Assembly (NCBI GenBank): GCA_023388715.1
Contig: JAEWFT010000023.1
Coordinates: forward strand, 1 to 45,567
DNA length: 45,567 nt
Direction of reading: 5' to 3'
Source of the DNA: Pseudomonadota bacterium
Lineage (GTDB): Bacteria > Pseudomonadota > Gammaproteobacteria > Xanthomonadales > Xanthomonadaceae
Made by a program: the position numbers and the translations under genes. The notes under the pieces are model-generated. The model saw only the letters and a program-made list of their open reading frames with translations, made no database searches and was not told the DNA's origin. Shown piece after piece: positions 38,753 through 45,565 of this stretch (its first letter is position 1; each line of letters begins with the position of its first letter).

Positions 38753-38813
38753 CTCGAAGTTCTAATTCTGGAAAATCCTTTTGAATCAGTATGTTCCGGA
38801 TAGTATTACGGGG

Positions 38814-38828
38814 CACCCATAGCCACCA
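38814..38828 (+). repeat. attR core
   Basis: CACCCATAGCCACCA, identical to the tRNA-Met 3' end at 21128-21142. It marks the right end of the element. Confidence 0.9.
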
Positions 38829-38840
38829 CCCGACTGCGCC

Positions 38841-38866
38841 AAACCCACGGATGCCGTGGGTTTTTT
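38841..38866 (+). terminator. Displaced terminator, probably the original one of tRNA-Met
   Basis: Stem AAACCCACGG / CCGTGGGTTT with ATG loop and a T6 run, 12 bp outside the right repeat. Before integration it would have stood directly after the tRNA, which supports the reading of the repeats as att sites. Confidence 0.85.
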
Positions 38867-38872
38867 GTTGCG

Positions 38873-39211
38873 TCAGCCTGCAGGTCCCGCCGCGCGGCGC
38901 CTGCGGGGCTTCGGCGCCGGCAGCAGCGCCGCGGTTTCGGTCAGCAGCCGGCGCAGCGCATCGGGATCGTCCAGCAGCTCATCGGCAAGCGCATGGTCGC
39001 GGGCGCCGGGGTAGGGCGGCCGCCGCGGCAATTGCGTGGACAGCGCGGCAGCGGCGGTCGGCTTGACGAACAGGCTGTTGTCGCATGCCAGCGCGACCAC
39101 CTTGCCGTCCAGGTACAGCGCGTACTCGCCGAACATCTTGCGAAAGGACAGCCGGCTGCCAAGGCCAGCCTGTTCCACGACGTACTCGACGTAGGCCCGA
39201 TCGGTTGCCAC
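38873..39211 (-). CDS. TfoX N-terminal domain protein
   Basis: 112 residues; MATDRAYVEYVVEQAGLGSRLSFRKMFGEYALYLDGKVVALACDNSLFVKPT shows the TfoX/Sxy N-terminal pattern (MFGEY, F-K-x-T). An Ala/Arg/Pro-rich tail follows. Such single-domain proteins are widespread and their role is unclear; full TfoX controls competence in some relatives. It stands just outside the integrated element, 36 bp before the following gene region. Chromosomal codon use. Confidence 0.87.
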   Translation of the reverse strand: MATDRAYVEYVVEQAGLGSRLSFRKMFGEYALYLDGKVVALACDNSLFVKPTAAAALSTQLPRRPPYPGARDHALADELLDDPDALRRLLTETAALLPAPKPRRRRAAGPAG

Positions 39212-39247
39212 GCCTGCTCCCGGTGCTTGCCGGCGAGTGTCCGCGGC

Positions 39248-39577
39248 CTACCTGCAGCGGTCAACCGGCGTCCATGCGCGACCGCCTTCTGGAGTGCGGT
39301 GGACACCGACCACCGTGCCGGTCGCGTCCACCAGCACATCGATGGAACGCACCACCGGCTTCCGCTCCAGGATCCACGACAGGACGCGCGCGTCCCCGTG
39401 CCGCACCTCGCGGATGGGCGGGCCCAGCTGAGCTTCCAGGTGGGCGATGGTGGAAATGCACGGCACCACCACGGGATCCTTGCGCAGGGCGGCGGTGATC
39501 GCCTCCTCGCTGGTGTCGGGAAACGCCACGCAGCCGGAGGCAAGGGCGGCCAGCATCGGTAGCGCGGCGCGCCTCAC
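39248..39577 (-). CDS. Small lipoprotein
   Basis: 109 residues from GTG at 39577 (RRAALPMLAALASGCVAFPD), which gives a lipoprotein signal with lipobox LASGC; an ATG 21 bp later would cut the signal short. The GTG overlaps the stop of the MAPEG gene by 4 bp. The C-terminal half (LEAQLGPPIREVRHGDARVL, then DATGTVVGVH and WTPVDRCR) resembles the product of 45088-45420 in the cassette array, where LEHQLGQPSRDG, DDSGTVVDVYW and WSPVNRCK occupy the same places. Family unknown; probably periplasmic, in the outer membrane. Confidence 0.8.
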   Translation of the reverse strand: MRRAALPMLAALASGCVAFPDTSEEAITAALRKDPVVVPCISTIAHLEAQLGPPIREVRHGDARVLSWILERKPVVRSIDVLVDATGTVVGVHRTPEGGRAWTPVDRCR

Positions 39578-39987
39578 GCCGGCGCCAGCAGCATCACGGT
39601 CCAGTACACCGCGATCGCCACCTGCACCGCGAACGCGGAAAAGCGCAGGGTCGCGGCGGCGGGCGTCGCCGATGCCAGGTGCACCAGCGACTGCACCACG
39701 CGGGCGGCAAGCAGGACATGCGCCAGCGGATCGGTGATCTCCGTGCGCCCGGTGGCGATCGCCACCAGCAGCAGGCCGCCGAACACGGGCAGGCTCTCGA
39801 TGCAGTTGGCATGGGCCCGCGCCAGCCGTTGCATGAAGGGCGACAGGCCAGCGTTGTCGGGAGTGAAGGCGTTCGCCCGCACCTCGCCGCGCACCACCAG
39901 GCGCGACCGCAGCGCCTCCATCAACACCAGTAGCAGCAAGGTCCAGCCAATGAAACCGGTCAGTGCAACCGCGCTTGGAGCGACCAT
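39574..39987 (-). CDS. MAPEG family membrane protein
   Basis: 137 residues with four hydrophobic helices. The motifs RANAFTPDNAGLSPFMQRLARAHANCIESLPVFG (key residues R-A, N, E-S-L-P-F) and LLAARVVQSLVHL match the MAPEG family of glutathione/eicosanoid-type membrane enzymes; in bacteria the substrate is unknown. Upstream of and overlapping the lipoprotein gene by 4 bp. Confidence 0.88.
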   Translation of the reverse strand: MVAPSAVALTGFIGWTLLLLVLMEALRSRLVVRGEVRANAFTPDNAGLSPFMQRLARAHANCIESLPVFGGLLLVAIATGRTEITDPLAHVLLAARVVQSLVHLASATPAAATLRFSAFAVQVAIAVYWTVMLLAPA

Positions 39988-40030
39988 CTCCCACCTCCAG
40001 TGAAGCGACGCCGGCGGCGGCGTCCCGCAA

Positions 40031-40282
40031 TCAGCCTCCGCCGCGGGCGATGTGCAGCGCCAGCAGCGGCGTCAGGTTGAAGGCGAAGATCGCCAGCTTG
40101 TAGCCCGCCATCCCGCCGTAGTGGATGGCGTCGAAGCTCGCGTCGCTCAGCCGGAACCAGCGGCCGTGCAGGCTGCGGATGAAATCGCGCGCGAACACGA
40201 ACGCCAGGAACCAGATGAGCAGGATGGCGTAGTTCACCGCGAGCGCGGCAAGCAGGAAACGGGCGATGAAATCCAGGTCCAT
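40031..40282 (-). CDS. Small two-helix membrane protein (DUF6868-like)
   Basis: 83 residues with helices at about 7-29 and 58-77 (FLLAALAVNYAILLIWFLAFVF and GYKLAIFAFNLTPLLAL) separated by a charged loop FIRSLHGRWFRLS. I believe it belongs to a small family named DUF6868, without experimental role. Start at 40282 is fixed by GGGAGG 5 bp upstream; a longer open frame exists but lacks any such site. Confidence 0.75.
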   Translation of the reverse strand: MDLDFIARFLLAALAVNYAILLIWFLAFVFARDFIRSLHGRWFRLSDASFDAIHYGGMAGYKLAIFAFNLTPLLALHIARGGG

Positions 40283-40323
40283 GAAGCCTCCCTTGCCGAT
40301 GGCGGCGTGGTCTTGAGGGGTGG

Positions 40324-40629
40324 TCAGCTGGTGAGCCAGTCCTGCAACAGCTGCCGCGCCTCGATATTGGCGTTGCGCACGCAACACTCCCTTGCCGATG
40401 ACAGGGCGAGGTAGAGGCGCTGCCCGTCCTGCCCGGGGCACACCGCCGCCAGGTCATGCGCGAACAGCTTCAACTCGGTCAGGGTCAGGGTGCCGCGCGC
40501 ATACCGCTGCACGGCGGTCTTCTGCAGGCGCTCGACGCCTTCCGCTTCGCAGGTGACCATCATGCGCCGCAATGCCGCGCGCTTGCCCGGCGCGGTCAGG
40601 TAGGCATCCAGCAGCGCGGCGTCTTCCAT
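40324..40629 (-). CDS. Hypothetical protein
   Basis: 101 residues, all helical with several Cys (VTCEAEG, AAVCPGQDG, RECCVRN). I do not recognise a family. The start at 40629 leaves a short gap to the upstream gene; the open frame continues but into poorly conserved-looking low-complexity sequence. It may be in an operon with the two small membrane proteins on either side. Confidence 0.65.
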   Translation of the reverse strand: MEDAALLDAYLTAPGKRAALRRMMVTCEAEGVERLQKTAVQRYARGTLTLTELKLFAHDLAAVCPGQDGQRLYLALSSARECCVRNANIEARQLLQDWLTS

Positions 40630-40661
40630 GGGACGAGGGGCGAGTGTGGCCGTGCGTGGGG

Positions 40662-40934
40662 TCAGGAGGCAGCGCGGCGGCGCCACCACACCACGCTCCA
40701 GCAGGCCAGGCTGCCCGCGATGCCGCCCCAGATGATGGCGCGCGACACCGGCTGCCCGTACAGGTAGGCGACGGTGCCCGCAAGCGCCATCGCGACCAGC
40801 ATCCACACCGCCACCAGCCGGCGCTCGGCCACGCTGCGCGCATCGGCGGACTCTTTCTGGCGCAGTTGCTCCCGGAACTCGGGATCCGGCGCGAGCACCG
40901 CATCGACCATCGCGTCTGACGGGGACTTCTGCAT
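40662..40934 (-). CDS. Hypothetical small membrane protein
   Basis: 90 residues with an acidic N-terminus (DAVLAPDPEFREQLRQKESAD), a basic stretch, and two membrane helices (AVWMLVAMALAGTVAYLY and AIIWGGIAGSLACWSVVWW) ending WRRRAAS. Family not recognised. It precedes the hypothetical gene at 40324-40629 by 32 bp in the same direction. Codon use is typical of the chromosome. Confidence 0.68.
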   Translation of the reverse strand: MQKSPSDAMVDAVLAPDPEFREQLRQKESADARSVAERRLVAVWMLVAMALAGTVAYLYGQPVSRAIIWGGIAGSLACWSVVWWRRRAAS

Positions 40935-41045
40935 GTGGACGCTCCCGGAGCACTACCCCAATGCGCCAGCATTTTACGGCTGCCGCGACGTGACAATGTA
41001 CCGACAACGCCGCGGCGGTGCAGTGCCCGCGGCATTGGCTTATCA

Positions 41046-41402
41046 CTAGGCAGCCGCGTCACCGCGGAAGATGAAATACACCGCGCCAAGGATGCAAAGA
41101 CCTGCCCACAGGTAGTCCAGTTTCAGCGGCTCCTTCATGTAGTACACGGCGAAGGGGACGAAGACCGACAGGGTGATCACTTCCTGCAGGATCTTCAGTT
41201 GTCCCAGTGTCAGCACGCCGAACCCGATGCGATTCGCGGGGACCTGCAACATGTACTCGAAGAACGCGATGCCCCAGCTGACCAAGGCCGCCACGAGCCA
41301 GGGTTTCGCACTCAATTCCTTGAGGTGCGCATACCAGGCGAAGGTCATGAAGACGTTGCTGAGGGTGAGCAGCAGTATCGTCAAGCCAATCTCGCGCATC
41401 AT
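41046..41402 (-). CDS. DUF486 family (DMT-like) membrane protein
   Basis: 118 residues with four transmembrane helices; TFAWYAHLKELSAKPWLVAALVSWGIAFFEYMLQVPANRIG (key W-Y-H, W, S-W-G-I-A-F-F-E-Y, P-A-N-R-I-G) is the DUF486 signature. The group is related to small multidrug-resistance and drug/metabolite transporters; the substrate is not known. It stands alone. Confidence 0.9.
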   Translation of the reverse strand: MMREIGLTILLLTLSNVFMTFAWYAHLKELSAKPWLVAALVSWGIAFFEYMLQVPANRIGFGVLTLGQLKILQEVITLSVFVPFAVYYMKEPLKLDYLWAGLCILGAVYFIFRGDAAA

Positions 41403-41429
41403 CCCTCCCAGTGCACGTGTGGCGGCGTT

Positions 41430-41843
41430 CTACCCATAGCGCCGCTGCACCGCGGCAATCGAGCTGGCGACCAGCTGCTCAAGGACCCCAAGATCGAGGT
41501 CAGCGAGCTGTTTGAAGTACAGGCATGACTTGCTCATCTTGTGCTTGCCCAGCAAGGGGAGCAGCCGCTCCGCGTTCTCGTCGCAATCAAGGTAGACAAC
41601 AAGCTCGCGACCGCGAATGGCGAATGCGGCGAGCGGTGCTTCTCCACTTCTTCCGCTGTCGTAAGTGTAGCGATAGGATCCGTGGCCGACGATGCTAGGC
41701 CCCCACAGCTTCGGCGGCTGTTGGGTCAGCTTTTCGAGCAGTCTCATCAGCGTGTGACTATCGGCGGCCTGGTTCCCTTGAGCGCGCGCAGCGATGTAGG
41801 CCTCTACGCTTGCGTCCGTTGCTTGGGTCTTGTTCTGAGCCAT
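41430..41843 (-). CDS. DUF1801 domain protein
   Basis: 137 residues, starting MAQNKTQATDASVEAYIAAR, with GPSIVGHGSYRYTYDSGRSGE and LGKHKMSKSCLYFKQLADLD, the typical DUF1801 pattern (fold related to iron chaperone-like YdhG). Function unknown. Start at 41843 chosen for a TGGAGGAA site; an ATG 24 bp upstream lacks one. DUF1801 genes are frequent integron cassettes and this one borders the array, but I see no clean attC on its 3' side. Confidence 0.88.
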   Translation of the reverse strand: MAQNKTQATDASVEAYIAARAQGNQAADSHTLMRLLEKLTQQPPKLWGPSIVGHGSYRYTYDSGRSGEAPLAAFAIRGRELVVYLDCDENAERLLPLLGKHKMSKSCLYFKQLADLDLGVLEQLVASSIAAVQRRYG

Positions 41844-42013
41844 CAGTTCCTCCACAGCACCCGACACCCTATAGCGAGTCGCCCAACTTGGCTTCGGCCT
41901 CGACTAAGCGTTCCCCGCCTCATCCGCACTGGGTCGGGTGACCAGGAACGAAGGCTGGAACAGCTTCGGGCCGCGCGTTGGCCCTCCTCCACTTGTTAGA
42001 GGTACCTACCCTT

Positions 42014-42250
42014 ATGAGCAGTAGAAGCGAGTGCCCTGAGTGCAACTCCCGCGATTTGTACAGCCACGGCGGGGTAAGTGCGCGCGGCGGTTACGGTCCG
42101 GACTTGCTCCCTGGAACCAGCGGTGTGTTCTCGACGGCAAAGATGCGTGCGGTAGTGTGCAAGGGTTGCGGGCTGGTGCGCTTCTACGCCAGCACCGAAA
42201 CAATTGTTAGGGCTCACTCCGCAGAGCTCATGGCAACATACTCTGAGTAG
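42014..42250 (+). CDS. Zinc-ribbon protein, + strand, running into the first cassette
   Basis: 78 residues with two CxxC pairs: CPECNS (residues 7-12) and CKGCG (near 58), separated by a Gly/Ser loop. A single zinc ribbon is likely; function unknown. Its last 15 codons cross the recombination boundary at 42206 and overlap the 3' end of the opposing cassette gene by 37 bp, so the original C-terminus may have been replaced when the cassette was inserted. It is the only gene here that is opposite to the cassette genes. Confidence 0.65.
   Translation: MSSRSECPECNSRDLYSHGGVSARGGYGPDLLPGTSGVFSTAKMRAVVCKGCGLVRFYASTETIVRAHSAELMATYSE
42201..42212 (-). repeat. Incomplete attC at the distal end of the array
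   Basis: CAATTGTTAGGG holds the R'' end and the next few bases (on the - strand CCCTAACAATTG) as in the complete attC sites, but the rest of the 60-bp site is missing; the zinc-ribbon gene follows instead. This appears to be the far end of the cassette array. Confidence 0.6.
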
Positions 42251-42507
42251 ACCTGCTGGGTCTCCTGCGTGTTCAGCCAGACGTGCTCGTCACTCAAGAG
42301 AAGGATCGAGTTGCTGGGAGCAGAGCGTGCCTTAATGCTCAACTTGTCACGAGTGACTTGATCTGACAGAGCAATCCAGTGGAGTGCGCCTAAAGTCGCG
42401 ATATAGGTGACACAGTTTTGGCACTCATAGCGATGCCATGTTGCGCCTTCTACAACCGAGCGTTTGGCCGGATGGCCACACAGAGTGCAAGTGACTTCGT
42501 CAGCCAT
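42214..42507 (-). CDS. Cassette gene: zinc-finger-like hypothetical protein
   Basis: 97 residues with CTLCGHPAKR and YECQNCVTYIATLG near the N-terminus, two CxxC pairs that probably bind zinc, then a helical part. No family recognised. The gene fills its cassette almost completely; its stop TGA lies in the 11-bp terminal repeat GTGAGCCCTAA at the cassette end. The start codon lies 14 bp inside the cassette, with GTGGGG nearby as only ribosome binding candidate. Confidence 0.72.
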   Translation of the reverse strand: MADEVTCTLCGHPAKRSVVEGATWHRYECQNCVTYIATLGALHWIALSDQVTRDKLSIKARSAPSNSILLLSDEHVWLNTQETQQVYSEYVAMSSAE

Positions 42508-42519
42508 GTTGTGGGGTGA

Positions 42520-42580
42520 GCCCTAACACTTGAGTTAAGCCGTGCTGCGAAGCGGCATCGGCTTGAACGAATTGTTAGGC
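42520..42580 (-). repeat. attC site of the Kelch cassette
   Basis: About 61 bp: R'' GCCTAAC and R' GTTAGGG (- strand), with inner arms TTCAAGCCG and CGGCTTAACTC-like. It differs from the next three by a few paired changes (GATGCCGCTTCGCAGCACG in the centre). Confidence 0.9.
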
Positions 42581-42581
42581 A

Positions 42582-43724
42582 TCAGTTCGGACTACTTGCT
42601 GATGTGGTGCGGTCGATGATCCAAGCTTGTGAGGTCGGGCGAATCTGGTTGTCGTATCCACCCAGCACGAGAACATCACCACTTGGTAAAGGAGTGGCTG
42701 AACTGAATGCAAGGTTGGTTCCCATGCTCTGACCCGCCTTCACAAAGCTGGGGGTTCCAGGTGTCCAGATTTCAACGTCCGCGGCATCGCCTGCAACAAC
42801 AACTTCCCCGGAAGGCAACACGGCGGCCGCATCAATTATCTTGTATCGAGGGTTCAGTAGCGGAGGTCCGGCGATGAACTGCCCTGTACCTGGGTCATAG
42901 ATTTCGGTTTGTGCGGTTCGCTGGCGATCGTCACAATCGCTGGACCCCGAAATCACCATCACGCGGCCGTCATTAAGTAGAACAGCTGCATGCTTGCATC
43001 GTGGTAGTTGCATGGATCCTGTCGGCTTGAATGATTCCGTGCTTGGATCGTAGATCTCAGCCGTATTAGTCGCAACGTTGCGCCCGCGTTGACCGCCGAC
43101 AACCAGAACGCGCCCGTCCTGCATCCGGACGGCAGCATGATGTGCTCTTGGTTCCTGCATTGTCCCTACGGTGATAAAACGATCCTGCGTCTGGTCAAAA
43201 ACCTCCGCAGAAGCGACCGGCCGATTGGTATCGCTTGCACCGCCAGTGATCAACACGTTTCCGTTGATAAGTGGGGTCGCGGTAGCGTCCATTCTTGCTG
43301 TTGTCATTGGTTGGGCGGGCGAAAATGAACGCTTCCGCTGGTCGAACACTTCGGCGGAAGCAGTTGCCATGCTTCCAGTCCAGCCTCCTGTCACCAAGAC
43401 TCTCCCATCCTTCAGCAGTGCTGCGCCGTGCGCAACTCGGGCCTCTATCATTGGTTGCGTGGCTTCGGATCGTCCGGTATTGACCTCAAGCAGCTCGGCA
43501 GACCGCTCGACCGGAGCACATCCTTCTCCACTGCATCCTCCAGTTACCAGCACTAGGTCCGGAGAGATCGCCGTAGCCGTATGAGCCGCGCGAGGTATCG
43601 CTAGACCAGTAGATGGCCGAACCCTCCATTCGGAGATGGGTTCTGGTTCAAACGCAGAGCACCCTGTCGCCGTAACCGCGAAGGTGAGGAAGGCAACGAG
43701 AGAAAAGTAGGTTGTGTTCTTCAT
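42582..43724 (-). CDS. Cassette gene: Kelch-repeat lipoprotein
   Basis: 380 residues from MKNTTYFSL (an ATG 9 bp upstream is an alternative). The signal peptide ends in the lipobox VTATGCSAF. Six or seven Kelch motifs follow, each with a hydrophobic strand, GG pair and a later F/Y-D-P/Q: for example LVLVTGGCSG, RVLVTGGWTG, NVLITGGASD, RVLVVGGQRG, RVMVISGSSD, DVLVLGGYDN. These form one beta propeller, probably facing the periplasm or outside and binding a ligand or protein. It is unusually large for a cassette (1.2 kb). An attC follows its stop directly. No function can be assigned. Confidence 0.88.
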   Translation of the reverse strand: MKNTTYFSLVAFLTFAVTATGCSAFEPEPISEWRVRPSTGLAIPRAAHTATAISPDLVLVTGGCSGEGCAPVERSAELLEVNTGRSEATQPMIEARVAHGAALLKDGRVLVTGGWTGSMATASAEVFDQRKRSFSPAQPMTTARMDATATPLINGNVLITGGASDTNRPVASAEVFDQTQDRFITVGTMQEPRAHHAAVRMQDGRVLVVGGQRGRNVATNTAEIYDPSTESFKPTGSMQLPRCKHAAVLLNDGRVMVISGSSDCDDRQRTAQTEIYDPGTGQFIAGPPLLNPRYKIIDAAAVLPSGEVVVAGDAADVEIWTPGTPSFVKAGQSMGTNLAFSSATPLPSGDVLVLGGYDNQIRPTSQAWIIDRTTSASSPN

Positions 43725-43749
43725 GATTGCCACCGAAAGTGGGAATGAT

Positions 43750-43809
43750 GCCTAACACCTGAATTAAGCCGCGCCGCGAAGCGGCGTCGGCTTGAATGAA
43801 TTGTTAGGT
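43750..43809 (-). repeat. attC site of the SRPBCC cassette
   Basis: 60 bp, with R'' ACCTAAC, inner AATTCATTCAAGCCGACG, CCGCTTCGCGG centre and R' GTTAGGC, almost the aadA1-type sequence. Inner 50 bp identical to the sites at 44293 and 45440 apart from one or two bases. Confidence 0.93.
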
Positions 43810-44265
43810 GCCACTGACGGTGGCATCAGGGTTTTTGTCAGAGATAAGCCGAAGATCAATTCCGTGCTCAAGCAATGCCTTGCACGCAGAGATTACGAGA
43901 TTGAATCCCTCAGTGGAATCCAGTGCCTGCGCAACCTTTTCATCATCGGTTCCCGTGAAGCCTGATGCGACGATAGAAACAAATGTTGTTTCATTGCCTT
44001 TAGGGGTAAAAGTCCATTCAACAGGCGTGGGCCATTCAATGGCAATTCTTCGGTTCTTCTCCAGCGCCGTGACCGTCACTTCCCCCGAGACGCCGTATTG
44101 ATCCCAGTACCAGGTTACTGTCTTACCGGGAGCTAATTGCCCACTGGAACGACTAAACCAAAATCTGGTGGTCACGGTGGGATCGACGAAGGCATTGAAC
44201 ACCTCCTCGATGGGTCTGCGGATGAGCATTGTTGCTCGCGCAACAGGCGACTTCATGAGTGTCAT
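43804..44265 (-). CDS. Cassette gene: SRPBCC (AHSA1-like) domain protein
   Basis: 153 residues from MTLMKSPVARATMLIRRPIE. The SRPBCC/AHSA1 pattern is clear: RRPIEEVFNAFVDPTVTTRFWF, then GKTVTWYWDQYGV, IAIEWPTPVEWTFTP and a C-terminal helix GFNLVISACKALLEHG. Such proteins bind small hydrophobic ligands or assist chaperones; these cassettes often carry them with unknown roles. Start chosen at 44265 (GGGGGCT 6 bp upstream); a GTG at 44301 would begin inside the neighbouring attC. Confidence 0.87.
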   Translation of the reverse strand: MTLMKSPVARATMLIRRPIEEVFNAFVDPTVTTRFWFSRSSGQLAPGKTVTWYWDQYGVSGEVTVTALEKNRRIAIEWPTPVEWTFTPKGNETTFVSIVASGFTGTDDEKVAQALDSTEGFNLVISACKALLEHGIDLRLISDKNPDATVSGT

Positions 44266-44292
44266 TTCAGCCCCCGGAAATCTGTGTGTGGC

Positions 44293-44352
44293 ACCTAACA
44301 CCTGAATTAAGCCGCGCCGCGAAGCGGCGTCGGCTTGAATGAATTGTTAGGC
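44293..44352 (-). repeat. attC site of the cassette with the 44347-44958 gene
   Basis: 60 bp, R'' GCCTAAC and R' GTTAGGT on the - strand, inner part identical to that at 43750-43809. Confidence 0.93.
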
Positions 44353-44958
44353 GTCATTGCTGAGCCGGACCCCAGACCGTTCTAGCTCTTGCTGCCAAGC
44401 TTCTGCCGCCTTCTCGCAGGTAGTGAGAAATTCAGCGATCTCACGGCCTGTCTCGTCAACGATTCTGCCCATAAGCGCAAGCTCCACTGTCCCATCTCCG
44501 TTCGTCTGAGGTAGCCAGCCACCATCTGCAGTTGGTACAAACATGATCTGGACGGAAGAGCGTGCTCTCACCAGCATATTGGTTTTGAGGTCCAGCAGTT
44601 TTGGCGTGAGGCCGGAGCGCGGCGGGGAGGTGAGCTTTCCGTGCTTATCGATGTTCCAGAGGTCGTGAATCAAAGCGACTGAAGCGTTGTTGTTGATTAG
44701 CTTCTCGCCGGAAAACTCAATTTTCTGCTCTTGGCACCAGTGCCTGAGGTGATCCTTGATTGACGCAATGTTTGCTATTAGCAGCGATGCGCTATTCGCC
44801 AGTTGAATTGCGTCATCTTCGGGGCCGAATGTGTACTTGAGGGTTGTGCTCGTTCTTGTGTCAGTTCTGACGATCTTGGCTTGCGAGAAGTCCTTGGACA
44901 CAACGCTTCCTAAGGCGGCATGCATTTGCTGAATCTTGCGATGTAGGACTTCGAGCAT
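44347..44958 (-). CDS. Cassette gene: unknown helical protein
   Basis: 203 residues, family not recognised. Helical N-terminal half with the motif ALIHDLWNIDKHGKLTSPP (near residue 95), which resembles the N-x-x-K-H pattern of HEPN-type helical proteins; the rest includes short beta segments (VQIMFVPTADGGW, GTVELALMGRIVDE) and a final helix. If HEPN, it could have RNase activity, but the usual R-x4-6-H is not present, so this remains a weak idea. The stop TAA or TGA lies within the terminal repeat of the cassette. Codon use is AT-richer than the chromosome. Confidence 0.72.
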   Translation of the reverse strand: MLEVLHRKIQQMHAALGSVVSKDFSQAKIVRTDTRTSTTLKYTFGPEDDAIQLANSASLLIANIASIKDHLRHWCQEQKIEFSGEKLINNNASVALIHDLWNIDKHGKLTSPPRSGLTPKLLDLKTNMLVRARSSVQIMFVPTADGGWLPQTNGDGTVELALMGRIVDETGREIAEFLTTCEKAAEAWQQELERSGVRLSNDA

Positions 44959-44978
44959 GCGATATGCCTGGGAATGAC

Positions 44979-45086
44979 GCCTAACACCTGAGTTAAGCCG
45001 GGCCGATTTGCGGCCGCGGCCAAGTGAAAATTGGTGACACTGGGCCGAGGCCGCGAAGCGGTCTCGGCTTGAACGAATTGTTAGGG
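44979..45086 (-). repeat. Long (108-bp) attC site of the lipoprotein cassette
   Basis: The outer arms are as in the other sites (CCCTAACAATTCGTTCAAGCCGAG and CGGCTTAACTCAGGTGTTAGGC), but the centre is longer by about 48 bp and forms its own imperfect palindrome around CCAATTTTCACTTGG. Confidence 0.9.
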
Positions 45087-45087
45087 C

Positions 45088-45420
45088 TCACTTGCAGCGA
45101 TTGACGGGAGACCACTGAATCTCGGATGGGAGGTTCCAGTACACGTCCACTACGGTGCCAGAGTCGTCTGCCATGACGCCCAAGTATTTGGTAAGTGGAT
45201 CCCAGGCAACAACCCAAGTCACGATCCGGGTTTTTCCCAAGATCCCATCACGACTTGGCTGGCCGAGTTGGTGCTCCAACTCTTGAACCGTGGTCTTGCA
45301 GAGTTCGACGGAATTCGCGACTTCGGTTCCATTAGCGATGGGGTGCTCGCCGTTGTCCTCCGGAACCGATGCGCAACCAGTCAGGACGAGTAGGGCAAGC
45401 AGGCTGCTGAGCGATCGCAT
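45088..45420 (-). CDS. Cassette gene: small lipoprotein
   Basis: 110 residues from MRSLSSLLALLVLTGCASVP, with lipobox VLTGC and GGAG 6 bp upstream; an ATG 12 bp further up immediately follows the cassette boundary. The C-terminal half (QELEHQLGQPSRDG, RIVTWVVAW, DDSGTVVDVYW, WSPVNRCK) resembles the chromosomal lipoprotein at 39248-39577. Function unknown. The stop TGA lies in the 13-bp terminal repeat. A mobile copy of a local chromosomal family is of interest for how cassettes arise. Confidence 0.82.
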   Translation of the reverse strand: MRSLSSLLALLVLTGCASVPEDNGEHPIANGTEVANSVELCKTTVQELEHQLGQPSRDGILGKTRIVTWVVAWDPLTKYLGVMADDSGTVVDVYWNLPSEIQWSPVNRCK

Positions 45421-45439
45421 TGCGGTCTCCATAAGTGAG

Positions 45440-45499
45440 CCCTAACACCTGAGTTAAGCCGCGCCGCGAAGCGGCGTCGGCTTGAATGAATTGTTAGAC
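45440..45499 (-). repeat. attC site of the rightmost visible cassette
   Basis: 60 bp; inner sequence the same as at 43750 and 44293 (AATTCATTCAAGCCGACGCC and CGGCTTAACTCAG). The cassette it belongs to extends beyond the window. Confidence 0.93.
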
Positions 45500-45565
45500 C
45501 GCTGGCTCGCGGAGGCCGATAGCCAAGGCCGTGGCTAGAACAACGATGCCGCAGACGGCAGTTGG
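45494..45565 (-). CDS. 3' end of a cassette gene, probable membrane protein
   Basis: The last 23 codons of a frame ending TAA inside the attC: PTAVCGIVVLATALAIGLRE, then PAV. A hydrophobic helix near the C-terminus fits a small membrane protein. The position of the stop at the start of attC, as in the other cassettes, supports the frame; the other two frames are less likely. Too short to identify. Confidence 0.4.
   Translation of the reverse strand, partial: PTAVCGIVVLATALAIGLREPAV

Noticed and set aside
41877..42000. Stretch after the DUF1801 gene as a full attC site (GCCCAAC ... GTTAGAG)
   Set aside because: End boxes fit only in part, the centre is not a clear palindrome and does not resemble the other sites; could be a decayed site but cannot be supported.
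44266..44301. GTG start at 44301 for the SRPBCC cassette gene
   Set aside because: It would start inside the neighbouring attC; ATG at 44265 has a proper ribosome binding site and family N-terminus.
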